Source: JAJISK01 sp046759865 (lineage in GTDB: Archaea; Thermoplasmatota; Thermoplasmata; RBG-16-68-12; JAJISG01). From it: DNA of 48,122 bases. The stretch lies in the NCBI GenBank assembly GCA_046759865.1, contig JBHIDB010000002.1:1-48122 (forward strand), in the 5' to 3' direction. Each line of letters opens with the position of its first letter. The first letter of the stretch is position 1. The notes under the pieces are model-generated. The model was not told the DNA's origin, made no database searches, and worked only from the letters and a program-made list of their open reading frames with translations. Made by a program: the position numbers and the translations under genes. This document shows positions 15,072 to 23,638 of the stretch, piece by piece.

Positions 15072-16681
15072 TGAAGAGGCGGCACGTTCTCCTCTTCGCG
15101 GCAGCCCTCCTGCTCCCGGTACTTCTCATCTACCTCCCCGCGCAGTCCCTAGCGGCCTCTACCGTGGTGGACCTCAATGCATCCACACCGACCGCCACGG
15201 AGCAGAGCCGGAAGGTCTTCAAGAACCCCCGGGGGCTGACCAACTACTACGTCTTCTACTTGGACGACACGGACACCTTCGTCCGGTACGCATACTCGGC
15301 GGACGGAAGCGCCTGGACGGCCGGCAACGCCGCATCAGCCAACGCCCTGGAGATGACCACTGGGGACGCCTCCTCCTGGGCCACGGCCATCTACGACGAC
15401 GGGAGCCAGCTCCACGTCTACCTCGCCTACGAGAAGGACACGAACGACCGGATGGCATACCGGCACGGGACGATCTCCGACACGAACACCACCATCACCT
15501 GGGCGACGGAACAGTCTTTCGGCGGGTATTCGCAGCAGGCCTACGGCGTCTCCCTCACCCTCGCCTCCAACGGCCGCCTGTTCATGGCGTGGTCGGACGA
15601 GCGGGTTCCGACCTCGGAAGCGATGCGGGTCTTCGCCTTTGACACGATCCCCGCTGGGGATTTAGTATCCGGCGCCCACGCCGCCCTTGCCGAGTCCGAT
15701 CGTCTGATGGTGACCGCGAATCCCACGGGGACGACGAACGAGATCAACGCCGTTTACCAGGAGGGGACCGGCATTCTCAATGCCGTGAAAGTCACCAGTG
15801 ACGGTACCGCACCCACGTTCGGAACGAAGAGCGAGGTGACGGGGATGAGCCTGACCCGAGGCAAGATCTCCGCCGCCACCGACACCCAAGTGAGCCCGAA
15901 AACCCACGTTGCTCTGCGGAACGGCACCCTCGTGGAACACAGAACCTATGACGAGGCCTCCGGCCTCAGCGCCCCCACCACGGTGCTGGCGGCGACCCCC
16001 GACTCCGTTTCCGTGGCGGTGGACGAGACCTCCTCGCCGGACAAGGTCTTCGTGTTCTACGTCAAGAACGGCGTGGCGGGCAGCATCTTCTTCCGAACTT
16101 CTCCCGTCGACGCCGTCTCCTTCGGGAGCGAGAGAACGATCAGCGACGGTTCGGAGGGGATCGACTACCTGTCCGCGGGGGTCAAGGACTGGGGCGCGGA
16201 CAGCAAAATCCCCCTGGCGTACACGACGCAGACGACCTTCCTCGTGAGATTTCATGAGGCTGACGAGGTGACAGGCTGCGAGGCCCTCACCCTTGTCACG
16301 AGCGATCCGGCGGGTGAGCTGTGGTTCAACGAGACGGTGGAGCCCGATGGCCTGCCCTTCACCACGCAGGTCAACGTCTCCGCCTCGTTCCAGGGCGGGG
16401 CAACTCCGGCCCTCAGCGTCACCAACGATGGCACCGGGACCTGCAACATCACGATTCGACTCCTGAGCGACCCCGGCACGGGCCGCTCGATGAAGTTCAA
16501 CACGACGGACAGCGCCCCATGGCCCAGCGATGTCTCGAAGGAGGTCCCTCTGGACCCGTCTAGCGTGACGGTGTGCTCCGGAGTGGGCCCGAGCGGAACC
16601 TGCGACATCTGGCTGTGGGCTGACTTTGACGACGCGCTCGGCGGCCAAGCCGTGGCCAACGTGCGCGTGGAGAGTGTGTAG
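15071..16681 (+). CDS. large secreted surface protein with beta-propeller-like body
   Basis: 536 residues. A clear Sec signal peptide covers residues 1-29 (MKRRH, hydrophobic core, SLAA). The body (about 30-390) has repeated beta-strand patterns such as NYYVFYLDDTDTFVRYAYS and GRLFMAWSDE, like sialidase/BNR-type propellers, but no Asp-box set that I would call diagnostic. From about 400 a second domain has VTNDGTGTCNITI and CSGVGPSGTCDIWLWADFDD, with a paired Cys. Many N-x-S/T sequons suggest glycosylation. GAGGAGGA lies about eight bases before the ATG. It is first of four co-directional genes. The C-terminal domain resembles the whole of the next gene product. Confidence 0.85.
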   Translation: MKRRHVLLFAAALLLPVLLIYLPAQSLAASTVVDLNASTPTATEQSRKVFKNPRGLTNYYVFYLDDTDTFVRYAYSADGSAWTAGNAASANALEMTTGDASSWATAIYDDGSQLHVYLAYEKDTNDRMAYRHGTISDTNTTITWATEQSFGGYSQQAYGVSLTLASNGRLFMAWSDERVPTSEAMRVFAFDTIPAGDLVSGAHAALAESDRLMVTANPTGTTNEINAVYQEGTGILNAVKVTSDGTAPTFGTKSEVTGMSLTRGKISAATDTQVSPKTHVALRNGTLVEHRTYDEASGLSAPTTVLAATPDSVSVAVDETSSPDKVFVFYVKNGVAGSIFFRTSPVDAVSFGSERTISDGSEGIDYLSAGVKDWGADSKIPLAYTTQTTFLVRFHEADEVTGCEALTLVTSDPAGELWFNETVEPDGLPFTTQVNVSASFQGGATPALSVTNDGTGTCNITIRLLSDPGTGRSMKFNTTDSAPWPSDVSKEVPLDPSSVTVCSGVGPSGTCDIWLWADFDDALGGQAVANVRVESV

Positions 16682-16705
16682 AAAACGAAACGGAGGTAAT
16701 AGGAA

Positions 16706-17227
16706 ATGAAAGACAAAGCGTGGATCATCGGCCTGGCCCTGCTCACCGCGGCCATCCTCCCCGGCCTTTCGGGGAACGCCCTCGCCGCCACCCAAGACGT
16801 GACGACGACTTGGAACGTCGCGCAGGACACCTCGTTCAGTGTCTCGTTCCCGGCCACCCACACCGGCATCGACTTCGACCCGGCCAGCGGGACGTTCACG
16901 AACCTGGCGGCCACGGACCAGACGGACGCCCAGTGGGGCTACCGTGTGACCAACGACGGGAACGTGAACATCAACGTCTCGGCGGTGTTCACTACCGCCT
17001 TCCCGGCAGGCGTCACCGAGTTCCGGACTTGCACCGCTTCCAGCGGTGGGGCGCCTAGCGGCACCTGCTACTGGTGGACCGACACCAACGAGACGACCAA
17101 CACCCAAGTGATCATCAACGCCCTGACGCCTGGCTCCAACGCCGACCGATGGGCGTGGACCACGGGGAGTGGTGTCCTTGCCGGCACGTACTCGCGGACG
17201 TACAGGCTCACGTCGACCGCGGCCTAA
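16706..17227 (+). CDS. small secreted protein, possible filament or surface-layer subunit
   Basis: 173 residues. Signal peptide 1-28 ends GNALAA. The mature part is a predicted beta-sandwich rich in Thr, Asn and Trp, with VTNDGNVNINVSA, FRTCTASSGGAPSGTCYWWTD and a C-terminal GTYSRTYRLTSTAA strand. The same three landmarks occur in order at the C-terminus of the upstream protein, so the two are likely homologous there. Four or five sequons are present. GGAGGT stands about ten bases before the ATG, the strongest ribosome site in the cluster, as expected for an abundant subunit. No membrane anchor follows the signal peptide. The pilin-like role is inference. Confidence 0.85.
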   Translation: MKDKAWIIGLALLTAAILPGLSGNALAATQDVTTTWNVAQDTSFSVSFPATHTGIDFDPASGTFTNLAATDQTDAQWGYRVTNDGNVNINVSAVFTTAFPAGVTEFRTCTASSGGAPSGTCYWWTDTNETTNTQVIINALTPGSNADRWAWTTGSGVLAGTYSRTYRLTSTAA

Positions 17228-18254
17228 GCAGGCCGAGTCCAGGGAGAAGGCGAAACCCAAGGCGAAGTGGCTCGCCCTCAAGCGGCAGCTTCGCGGGTTC
17301 CGCGGATGGCTAGCGATAGCCATCACGGCCGCTGTCGTGGTCTCCACCTACCTGGCGCTGACTCTGCCCCTGGCAGTGCAAGGTCCGGCGCCAGGCGAAG
17401 GAGAGTTCAACTACGGAGAGACCCTGATCCAGGGTCCCCTCCAGTACACCCCCTCCTACAACGCCTGCACCGACGACTATCGGCCGACGTACGGAGCGGC
17501 CTGCCCGGATCTGGGCTCGATCTTTAGCCCGCTGCCCCAGGTGCCCGTCGACATGGTGGACGTCTCGGACCGCGTGTTCCGGAACGCCCAGGGGTTCATC
17601 ACCATGGGTCGCATCACGGAGCCCTACTGGCGCAACCCCGAGTTCTACCCCGGTTGGTCCCAGACCCACTTCGACGAGGTCTACATGACGGATCGATCGG
17701 GCATCGTGACCCCGATTGGGTTCGGTGCCTACCCGAGCATCACCCAGGTCGTGACACGCCCGACGTCAGACACGTGGACCTTCACCTTCTTCCTGAAGGA
17801 CGGGTGGGGGCTGACCCACTGGCAGGGCATGGTCCTGGACCTCTACCTCCCCCCGACGGCCCTGAAGGCCACTTTCGACGACCCGCTGCTGGATGAGGGG
17901 GGCAACCCGGTCACCCAGGACACCGTCATCGCGGCCGGAATGAACCCCCGGTTCACCTTCGCCAACGACCCAGTCTACCAATCGTTCGAGGCGGACCTGC
18001 TGTTCCCGCTGGAAGCGGACCAACGGATGGTGATCCTGGAGCCCAACTACCCGAACTTCCATTCGGGCTGGGTTCGCGCGATCACGGTGGACGTCGACCT
18101 AGGCGCCCTCCCGCGAGGCACTTGGTTCTTCCTGGTGAAGGCCGAAATCCCCACACAGGAGATCGGCGAGCTCTACTTCTACGAGTACGGCAACTTCTAC
18201 CAGCCCAGCGGCTTCGACATCGTGCTGTTCCAGGGCCTGATTGTAGTGGTGTGA
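17169..18254 (+). CDS. membrane-anchored extracytoplasmic protein of the surface cluster
   Basis: About 361 residues, no family recognised. A basic N-terminal tail (about 1-45, many Lys and Arg) is followed by one transmembrane helix (about 46-67) and a large beta-rich, Pro/Tyr/Trp-rich ectodomain with FYPGWSQTHFDE, WTFTFFLKDGWGLTHWQG and a very hydrophobic last strand (FDIVLFQGLIVVV). The positive tail puts the N-terminus inside and the domain outside. The start must be a GTG or TTG at 17169-17178, because there is no ATG until the ectodomain, so the gene overlaps the previous one by about 55 bases. It could be a membrane base or chaperone for the secreted proteins (inference). Confidence 0.8.
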   Translation: MVSLPARTRGRTGSRRPRPKQAESREKAKPKAKWLALKRQLRGFRGWLAIAITAAVVVSTYLALTLPLAVQGPAPGEGEFNYGETLIQGPLQYTPSYNACTDDYRPTYGAACPDLGSIFSPLPQVPVDMVDVSDRVFRNAQGFITMGRITEPYWRNPEFYPGWSQTHFDEVYMTDRSGIVTPIGFGAYPSITQVVTRPTSDTWTFTFFLKDGWGLTHWQGMVLDLYLPPTALKATFDDPLLDEGGNPVTQDTVIAAGMNPRFTFANDPVYQSFEADLLFPLEADQRMVILEPNYPNFHSGWVRAITVDVDLGALPRGTWFFLVKAEIPTQEIGELYFYEYGNFYQPSGFDIVLFQGLIVVV

Positions 18255-18258
18255 TGTC

Positions 18259-19752
18259 ATGGGATGGCGAAGGGGATGGCTTGGGGCACCCGCGCTCGTG
18301 GGCCTGGTCATTCTCTTCGCCGTCCCGGCCACTGCCCTGGACGTCGGCGTCGATTGGAGCCTTGAGAACGCCCCGTCCGTCGTTACTCTGGTCGCGACAG
18401 GTGTCTCTCAGGAGTCGGCCACCCTTGAGGGGAGCCTCGGTGGCTTGGGAGGGGAACCAAGCGTCCAGGTGAGCTTCGAGTGGGGCACCTCTCCGGCCCT
18501 CGGCCAGGAGACCACCTCACGGACCATGAGCGCGCCTGGGACGTTCGAAGCGACCATCGAAGATCTCACACCCGGGACGACCTACTACTACCGGGCCAAG
18601 GCCGCCGGCAATGGGACCGCACTCGGGGAGACCCTGACCTTCCAGACGGCCCCCGCCGCCGGTGTGGGCGACCTCCTTTCGCAGCTCTGGCTTTGGCTCG
18701 TCCTGCTTGCCATCGCGGCGGTGATGGGCTACCTGCTCACGCGGAGACAGCTGGCCGCCCGGCGCAGGCCCGGGGGGGCGGGTGTGACCGCGGCGAAGGC
18801 CACTAAGAAGGCGCGTGGTGGCCTCTCTGGAAGGGCCGGCGGCATTCGGGCCGTGGCAAAGGACGCCTCGGAGGCCCCCGCGGCCGACCTCGAGGGGGCC
18901 GTCGGCGCGGCGACGCTTTCGGAGACTCTCTGCCCCCACTGCGGCACCCAGCTCGCGGGAACCGCCGTATATTGTTACGGATGCGGTCGCGGACTCACTG
19001 AAGGCGCAGACTTGGATGAGCGGGTCGAGCGCGCCAAGGGGGCCCTGGCGGAGAACGAGCGGGACCGGGACGCCCTCTTCACACTAGGCGCCCACCTCGC
19101 GGCCGCCGGTGAGGCTCAGGAGGCGATCGAAATCCTCAACAAGCTCACTATGCTCGACCCCCACTTCCCGGGGATCTGGTGGGTCAAGGCCCGCGTCTTC
19201 CAGGCGCTTGGGAACCCTCAGGCAGCGGAGGCGGCCATGATGCGGGCCATGCAGGACGATCAGAGTGCGGGCGTGGAGGCGCTCCTCACGGCCGCAGGCA
19301 CGGCGGGAGTAGCGGCCACGGCCCCCGCGCCGACCCCGACGCCGCCTAAGAGCAAAGAGTCCAAGGAGCGCGCGGCGGGAAGAACGGGACCTGAGAAGTG
19401 TCCCCACTGTTCGGCGACCCTCGAACTCGAGGCTGGGAACTGTCCGAACTGCGGTCATTCGGTCCTCGATCAAGGCGAGGCGCTGGAAGCGAAGGTCACA
19501 CGAGCCCTCGCGATTCTCGACCTGGACGAGAACGATGTGGACGCCCTCTTCACCCTCGGAGCCTACCTGCTCTTGGACGGGAAGGTCAAGGAGGCCCTGG
19601 ACACGTTGGACCGCCTCACGCTCCTCGATCCAAGCTACCCGGGCCTCTGGTGGGTCAAGGCGCAAGCCTTCGAGAAGCTGGGAAACAAGAAGGCAGCCGA
19701 GTCGGCGATGGAGCGAGCCCAGAAGGGCGACGAGGACTCGGAGCAGGAATAG
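18259..19752 (+). CDS. single-pass protein: outer FN3-like domain, inner duplicated zinc ribbon-TPR modules
   Basis: 497 residues. Signal sequence 1-27; FN3-like domain about 35-132 (VSFEWGTSPALGQ, LTPGTTYYYRAKA); transmembrane helix about 138-161; basic linker; zinc ribbon 1 about 225-243 (CPHCG...CYGC); TPR-like helices about 250-335; linker; zinc ribbon 2 about 381-398 (CPHC...CPNC); TPR-like helices about 405-490. The two inner modules are clear duplicates: DALFTLGA, LDPxxPGxWWVKA and LGNxxAAExAM recur in order. The protein would link an outer contact domain to cytoplasmic protein-binding repeats. It starts four bases after the previous stop and completes the cluster. Confidence 0.88.
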   Translation: MGWRRGWLGAPALVGLVILFAVPATALDVGVDWSLENAPSVVTLVATGVSQESATLEGSLGGLGGEPSVQVSFEWGTSPALGQETTSRTMSAPGTFEATIEDLTPGTTYYYRAKAAGNGTALGETLTFQTAPAAGVGDLLSQLWLWLVLLAIAAVMGYLLTRRQLAARRRPGGAGVTAAKATKKARGGLSGRAGGIRAVAKDASEAPAADLEGAVGAATLSETLCPHCGTQLAGTAVYCYGCGRGLTEGADLDERVERAKGALAENERDRDALFTLGAHLAAAGEAQEAIEILNKLTMLDPHFPGIWWVKARVFQALGNPQAAEAAMMRAMQDDQSAGVEALLTAAGTAGVAATAPAPTPTPPKSKESKERAAGRTGPEKCPHCSATLELEAGNCPNCGHSVLDQGEALEAKVTRALAILDLDENDVDALFTLGAYLLLDGKVKEALDTLDRLTLLDPSYPGLWWVKAQAFEKLGNKKAAESAMERAQKGDEDSEQE

Positions 19753-19796
19753 CGCCTCCTGTGATCGGGTCGAGGTTCCTCCCGCCCTCGCGGCGA

Positions 19797-20051
19797 TTAG
19801 GACATTCGGTAGACCGAATCCCCGGGCCGCACGCGTTCCTTGACCTTCACGCCCACCGACTGGCCTTGGTTCGCCCCCTCCACATCCTGCCGTTCGATCT
19901 GCATGGACTCCACTTCCTGGGAGAAGTCCGTGGTGGCGCCCTGAATGTGGATCGTGTCGCCGACGCGAAGGGCGCCGTCCGTGAGCTCGATGGCCGCCAC
20001 GCCGGGCTGGGCGAAGAACTTGAACACCTGGCCGACCCTGGTCTGTTCCAT
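19797..20051 (-). CDS. small EF-Tu domain II-like (translation elongation factor-like) protein
   Basis: 84 residues forming a single beta-barrel domain like domain II of translational GTPases: GQVFKFFAQPGVAAIELT, LRVGDTIHIQGATTDFSQEVESMQIE and VKERVRPGDSVYRM. There is no GTPase domain. Archaea and some bacteria carry such stand-alone proteins; their role is not settled, though links to peptidase U32-type RNA or tRNA modification have been proposed. ATG at 20051. On the minus strand AGCTTTTTAGAA (about 20080-20091) is a TATA candidate about 30 bases upstream. It is divergent from the LSm gene. Confidence 0.88.
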   Translation of the reverse strand: MEQTRVGQVFKFFAQPGVAAIELTDGALRVGDTIHIQGATTDFSQEVESMQIERQDVEGANQGQSVGVKVKERVRPGDSVYRMS

Positions 20052-20153
20052 GGGACCGGGGGGCCATGGAGGGGATTTTCTAAAAAGCTTCCCGCCCGAG
20101 CATAGGGGCGGCGAGGAGCGACGCTAGGGGGAGGCGCTCCAGGCGTAAGAAAC

Positions 20154-20160
20154 CTTTAAG
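20154..20160 (+). promoter_or_regulatory. TATA element for the LSm gene
   Basis: CTTTAAG preceded by GAAAC, 31 bases upstream of ATG 20191. Confidence 0.5.
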
Positions 20161-20190
20161 GCCAGAGGGGAAGTTCGCGGGGCGGTCTTC

Positions 20191-20406
20191 ATGGTCCAAC
20201 CCCTTCAGATCCTGGAGAGGTCCCTCAACAAACGGATCTCTCTCATCTTGAAGGACAACCGGGTCCTCGTCGGCACCCTCGTCGGATACGACGATTACAT
20301 GAACATGGTCTTGGAAGACACGGAGGAGACCCAGGGGGAGCAGGTTCGTCGTGTCGGAACCGTGGTCCTCCGGGGGAACAACGTGGTTACCATCGCCCCC
20401 CAATGA
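20191..20406 (+). CDS. LSm/Sm-like archaeal RNA-binding protein
   Basis: 71 residues, full length for an archaeal SmAP. Sm1 motif: ISLILKDNRVLVGTLVGYDDYMNMVLEDTEE. Sm2 motif: VGTVVLRGNNVVTI, with the LRG-N RNA-contact residues. It forms a homo-heptameric ring that binds U-rich RNA. It precedes the nucleotidyltransferase gene by 40 bases on the same strand and may be co-transcribed. In many archaea a small L37e ribosomal gene follows LSm; it is absent here. Confidence 0.96.
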   Translation: MVQPLQILERSLNKRISLILKDNRVLVGTLVGYDDYMNMVLEDTEETQGEQVRRVGTVVLRGNNVVTIAPQ

Positions 20407-20446
20407 TGGACCCGGGGCGCTCTCCTTGCCGCGGGAGGCGCGTGTG

Positions 20447-21460
20447 ATGCAGGCGGTCATCCTGGTAGGGGGACTCGGGACGCGCCTACGCCCCGTCACC
20501 TACACCCGGCCCAAGGCCCTCGTCCCGCTGCTGAACCGCCCCATGATCCTCCACGCACTGGACGCCCTACCGCCAGCCGTGGACGAGGTCATCATCGCCG
20601 CGAGCTACATGATCGAGTCCTTGGAGGCGTTCTTCTCCGCCCGCACGGAGAGTCGGAAGGTCATCCTTGTGGAGGAGTCGGAACCCCTGGGAACCGGCGG
20701 CGCCCTGCGCAACCTGCGGGGGACCCTCCATGGAACCTTCGTGGCCCTGAATGGGGACGTCCTCAGCTCGTTGGACCTGTCCCGACTCGTGGCACATCAC
20801 GCGGTGCAGGGAGGCATCGGGACGATCGCGTTATGGGAGGTGACGAATCCGGAGGCCTACGGCATCGTTGACGTGGATGAGGACGGACGGATTCAGAGGT
20901 TTCTGGAGAAGCCGTCTCCCGACGAGGTCTTCTCGCAATGGATCAACGCGGGAGCCTACGTGTTTGAGGAGGGCATCCTCGACCTGATTCCAGAGGGCCG
21001 CCCGGTCTCGTTGGAGCGGGAGGCCTTTCCTGTGGCCCTCTCGCGGGGGCTTTACGGACTGTCCTTCGAGGGATACTGGTCGGACGCGGGCACCCTGGAA
21101 CAGTACCTGGGGGCGACCCGGATTCTCTTGGATCAGCAAGCCAGCAGGGAGGGGAATGGGCAGGCCATCGAGGCAGAGGTGGTCCCTCCCAACGCCATTC
21201 CCCCCTCGGCGGTCATTGCCGGTGGGAGTGTGGGTCCCTACGTCTCGCTGGGCGAAGGCTGTCGAATCTCGGAAGCCCATCTGGTCCGGACCGTCCTCCT
21301 GGACGAGGTGGTCGTGGAGGCCGGAGCCGCCGTGGTGGACAGCCTGATTGGGGTGGGGGCGACCATCGGAAGCGACGCGCTGGTGCGGGGCTGCATCGTT
21401 GGGGATGGCGTCACGGTGAAAGCGGGATCACAACGGGTGGCCGAACAGGTGGAGGCGTGA
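20447..21460 (+). CDS. sugar-1-phosphate nucleotidyltransferase with left-handed beta-helix
   Basis: 337 residues. The N-terminal GT-A fold begins AVILVGGLGTRLRPVTYTRPKALVPLLNRP, the nucleotide-binding signature. LGTGGALRN and NGDVLSS carry the metal Asp, and FLEKP is the conserved sugar-phosphate contact. The C-terminus (about 245-337) has hexapeptide-like repeats (IAGGSVGPYVSLGEGC, VVVEAGAAVVDS, IGSDALVRGCIV). Similar archaeal enzymes make GDP-mannose or UDP/dTDP sugars; the substrate is unclear. ATG 20447, with GGGAGG nine to ten bases upstream, is preferred to longer frames. Its stop overlaps the GTG of the mutase gene (GTGA), giving translational coupling. Confidence 0.9.
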   Translation: MQAVILVGGLGTRLRPVTYTRPKALVPLLNRPMILHALDALPPAVDEVIIAASYMIESLEAFFSARTESRKVILVEESEPLGTGGALRNLRGTLHGTFVALNGDVLSSLDLSRLVAHHAVQGGIGTIALWEVTNPEAYGIVDVDEDGRIQRFLEKPSPDEVFSQWINAGAYVFEEGILDLIPEGRPVSLEREAFPVALSRGLYGLSFEGYWSDAGTLEQYLGATRILLDQQASREGNGQAIEAEVVPPNAIPPSAVIAGGSVGPYVSLGEGCRISEAHLVRTVLLDEVVVEAGAAVVDSLIGVGATIGSDALVRGCIVGDGVTVKAGSQRVAEQVEA

Positions 21461-22815
21461 CGCGGCTTTTTGGGACGAACGGGATTCGCGGGGTCGTCGG
21501 AACGGAGATGACGCCGGCCTTGGCCCGAGGTGTGGCGCAGGCTGCGGGCACGATCTGGAAGGGCGGGTCCGTGGCCGTCGGGAACGACACCCGGACCTCG
21601 GGCCCCATGCTCAAGGCGGCCGTTCTCGCGGGACTCACCGCAGCCGGTTGCCGGGTCTCTGACCTCGGCGGGGCCCCCTCCCCCGCCGTTCAGCTGTACG
21701 TCAAAGAGCATGACCTCGTCGGGGGGGTCATCGTGACCGCTTCGCACAATCCCCCGGAGTACAACGGGATTAAGGTCCTCGACGCGGAAGGCATGGAGAC
21801 GCCCCGCGAGACCGAGGAAGAGATTGAACGCATCTACTTCGAGGGCGGGTTCGCTACCTCCTCCTGGGATGGGGTGGGGCAGGTCCTCCCCGTGGAGGGG
21901 ACAAACGGCCGGTATTGCGAAGCCATTCTCGATCAAGTGGACCGCTTGGCCATTCGGGAGAACGGCTTCCGGGTCGTGTTGGACTGTGCCAACGGGGCCT
22001 CCACCTTCACCTCGCCCTACCTGCTCAAGGCCCTCGGTTGCCAGGTCCTGACCCTCAACGCCCAGCCCGACGGCACGTTCCCGGGCCACCCACCCGAACC
22101 ACGCTCCGAACATCTGGAGGAGCTCACCTCGTTGGTCACGGAGACGGGGGCGCACCTGGGAGCGGCCCACGACGGGGACGCGGACCGGGTCGTCTTTGTG
22201 GACGAGAGGGGCGGGTACGTCGACGGCGACCGCTCCCTCGCCCTCGTCGCCGGACACGTCGTGGGCAAAGCAGGAAGTGGCACGGTCGTCACACCCGTTA
22301 GCTCTTCGAGTTGCGTCGAGGAGGTGGTCCAGGCGGCCGGCGGCGAGGTGACCTATACGCCCGTAGGGGCCCCTCTGGTTGCCCGGAAGATGTACGAGAT
22401 CCAGGCCACCTTCGGGGGGGAGGAGAACGGAGGACTCATCTTCCCCACCCATCAATACACCCGCGACGGGGCCCTGGGCCTGGCCATGATGCTGGAGATT
22501 CTGGCCGTGGGGAAGGGAGACCTCTCAGACCGTCTCGGGCGAATTCCCACCTATCATCTCGTCAAGGCGCGTCTCCCCTGCCCCCCGGACACGAGGAAGC
22601 GCGTCATGGAAGCCCTCGCCAGCCGCGTTGCCGAGCACCGCGTGGATCGGACGGATGGCCTGAAGATCTTCTTTGATGGCGGCTGGGTCCTCGCACGGCC
22701 CTCCGGGACCGAGGCAGTCATCCGCGTGTTCTCCGAGGGGAAGACCCTTGAGGACGCCCAACGTCTCTCCGAGCAGGTCATGGAGATGCTGGAAGAGATC
22801 AAGGCCTCTACCTAG
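21457..22815 (+). CDS. glmM: phosphoglucosamine/phosphomannose mutase
   Basis: 452 residues. All alpha-D-phosphohexomutase landmarks are present: FGTNGIRGVVG at the start, TASHNPPEYNGIK with the phospho-Ser (near residue 95), the metal loop DGDADRVVFVDE, the sugar loop GGEENGGLIF, and the phosphate-binding RPSGTEAVIRVF. It interconverts the 6- and 1-phosphates of glucosamine or mannose. With GlmS and the GlmU-like enzyme at 42.9-45.9 kb, a phosphoglucosamine role is plausible, but the partner nucleotidyltransferase could use mannose-1-phosphate. The GTG start overlaps the preceding stop by four bases. Confidence 0.92.
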   Translation: MTRLFGTNGIRGVVGTEMTPALARGVAQAAGTIWKGGSVAVGNDTRTSGPMLKAAVLAGLTAAGCRVSDLGGAPSPAVQLYVKEHDLVGGVIVTASHNPPEYNGIKVLDAEGMETPRETEEEIERIYFEGGFATSSWDGVGQVLPVEGTNGRYCEAILDQVDRLAIRENGFRVVLDCANGASTFTSPYLLKALGCQVLTLNAQPDGTFPGHPPEPRSEHLEELTSLVTETGAHLGAAHDGDADRVVFVDERGGYVDGDRSLALVAGHVVGKAGSGTVVTPVSSSSCVEEVVQAAGGEVTYTPVGAPLVARKMYEIQATFGGEENGGLIFPTHQYTRDGALGLAMMLEILAVGKGDLSDRLGRIPTYHLVKARLPCPPDTRKRVMEALASRVAEHRVDRTDGLKIFFDGGWVLARPSGTEAVIRVFSEGKTLEDAQRLSEQVMEMLEEIKAST

Positions 22816-22820
22816 TCGCT

Positions 22821-23591
22821 TCAAGCCGGCACGAAAAACCACAGGTATAGCGCCAGTGCCAGGACCGCCCCGAAGCTCGTGGCGATTAGGTTGACCGTCT
22901 TCTTCGAAACGAGCCCCCTCTCCTCTAGGGTCGCTCCCGCAACGCTGTCGACCTGGCAGCCCAGGAACCCCACCGAGATGGGAATCGCAAGGACTGCGGG
23001 CGCGATCGGAAAGGTCGGATCCTGGTTCAAGCCGAGGGGAATGAGGGTGAGGAAGATCCAGGCCATCAGCGCCGTGTAGAACGCCGCCAGGAGCGCGGCC
23101 CCTTGTCCGAGGTAGGAGACGCCGCCGTTGGTTCCGGGGGGCACCCGCTCCAGGGTCGTGATGCGGTAGGTCCTGGGGGAGAGGACGCCGAGCTCGCTGG
23201 CGAGGGTGTCGGACGCCGCCACGGCAATGGAGGACACGAAGAGGAGGCCGGCGAGCTCTTTGGGGATGAGACCCGCCGCGCTTAGGACGGCGATGGCCGT
23301 CGGCACGAGACCGTTGGCCAGGACGTTTCCCCACCGTCGCTCCCCACGAACGCCCTCCTGGGCCCCGAGCCCCTTCTTCACCTCAAACTTGTATCGTGTG
23401 GCAACGAAGCTCGTGAGGAGGAAGAGCAGGAGTAGGAACAGCCAGAGGATGTCGCCGAAGACGCCGATGAGGAGACCCACGGCGAAGGCGGCCACCGAAC
23501 CGTCCCAGGTCAGGACGCCGCGGTAGTAAGCCAGGGCGGAAAGCGCCGTGGTGAGGAGGACCGTCACGAGAACAATCTCGGGGGCGACCAT
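22821..23591 (-). CDS. DUF92/TMEM19 family membrane protein
   Basis: 256 residues, about seven hydrophobic helices. The family is shown by YYRGVLTWDGSVAAFAVG, FVATRYKFEVKKG, RRWGNVLANGLVPTA, ASDTLASELGVLS and the invariant PPGTNGGVSYLGQGAAL. A plant relative (VTE6) phosphorylates phytyl phosphate, so the archaeal members may act on prenyl phosphates for lipid recycling; this is extrapolation. It converges on glmM with a five-base gap and lies after fen on the same strand (47 bases). Confidence 0.92.
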   Translation of the reverse strand: MVAPEIVLVTVLLTTALSALAYYRGVLTWDGSVAAFAVGLLIGVFGDILWLFLLLLFLLTSFVATRYKFEVKKGLGAQEGVRGERRWGNVLANGLVPTAIAVLSAAGLIPKELAGLLFVSSIAVAASDTLASELGVLSPRTYRITTLERVPPGTNGGVSYLGQGAALLAAFYTALMAWIFLTLIPLGLNQDPTFPIAPAVLAIPISVGFLGCQVDSVAGATLEERGLVSKKTVNLIATSFGAVLALALYLWFFVPA

Positions 23592-23638
23592 CGCGGGCCA
23601 ATGCCCTCATTTCCCTACTTAGCTTTGTCGGACGGGTT

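Noticed and set aside
15662..17347. 561-codon minus-strand frame opposite the surface cluster
   Set aside because: Lies wholly antisense to two proteins with signal peptides and ribosome sites; its composition is His/Arg/Gly-rich with no domain.
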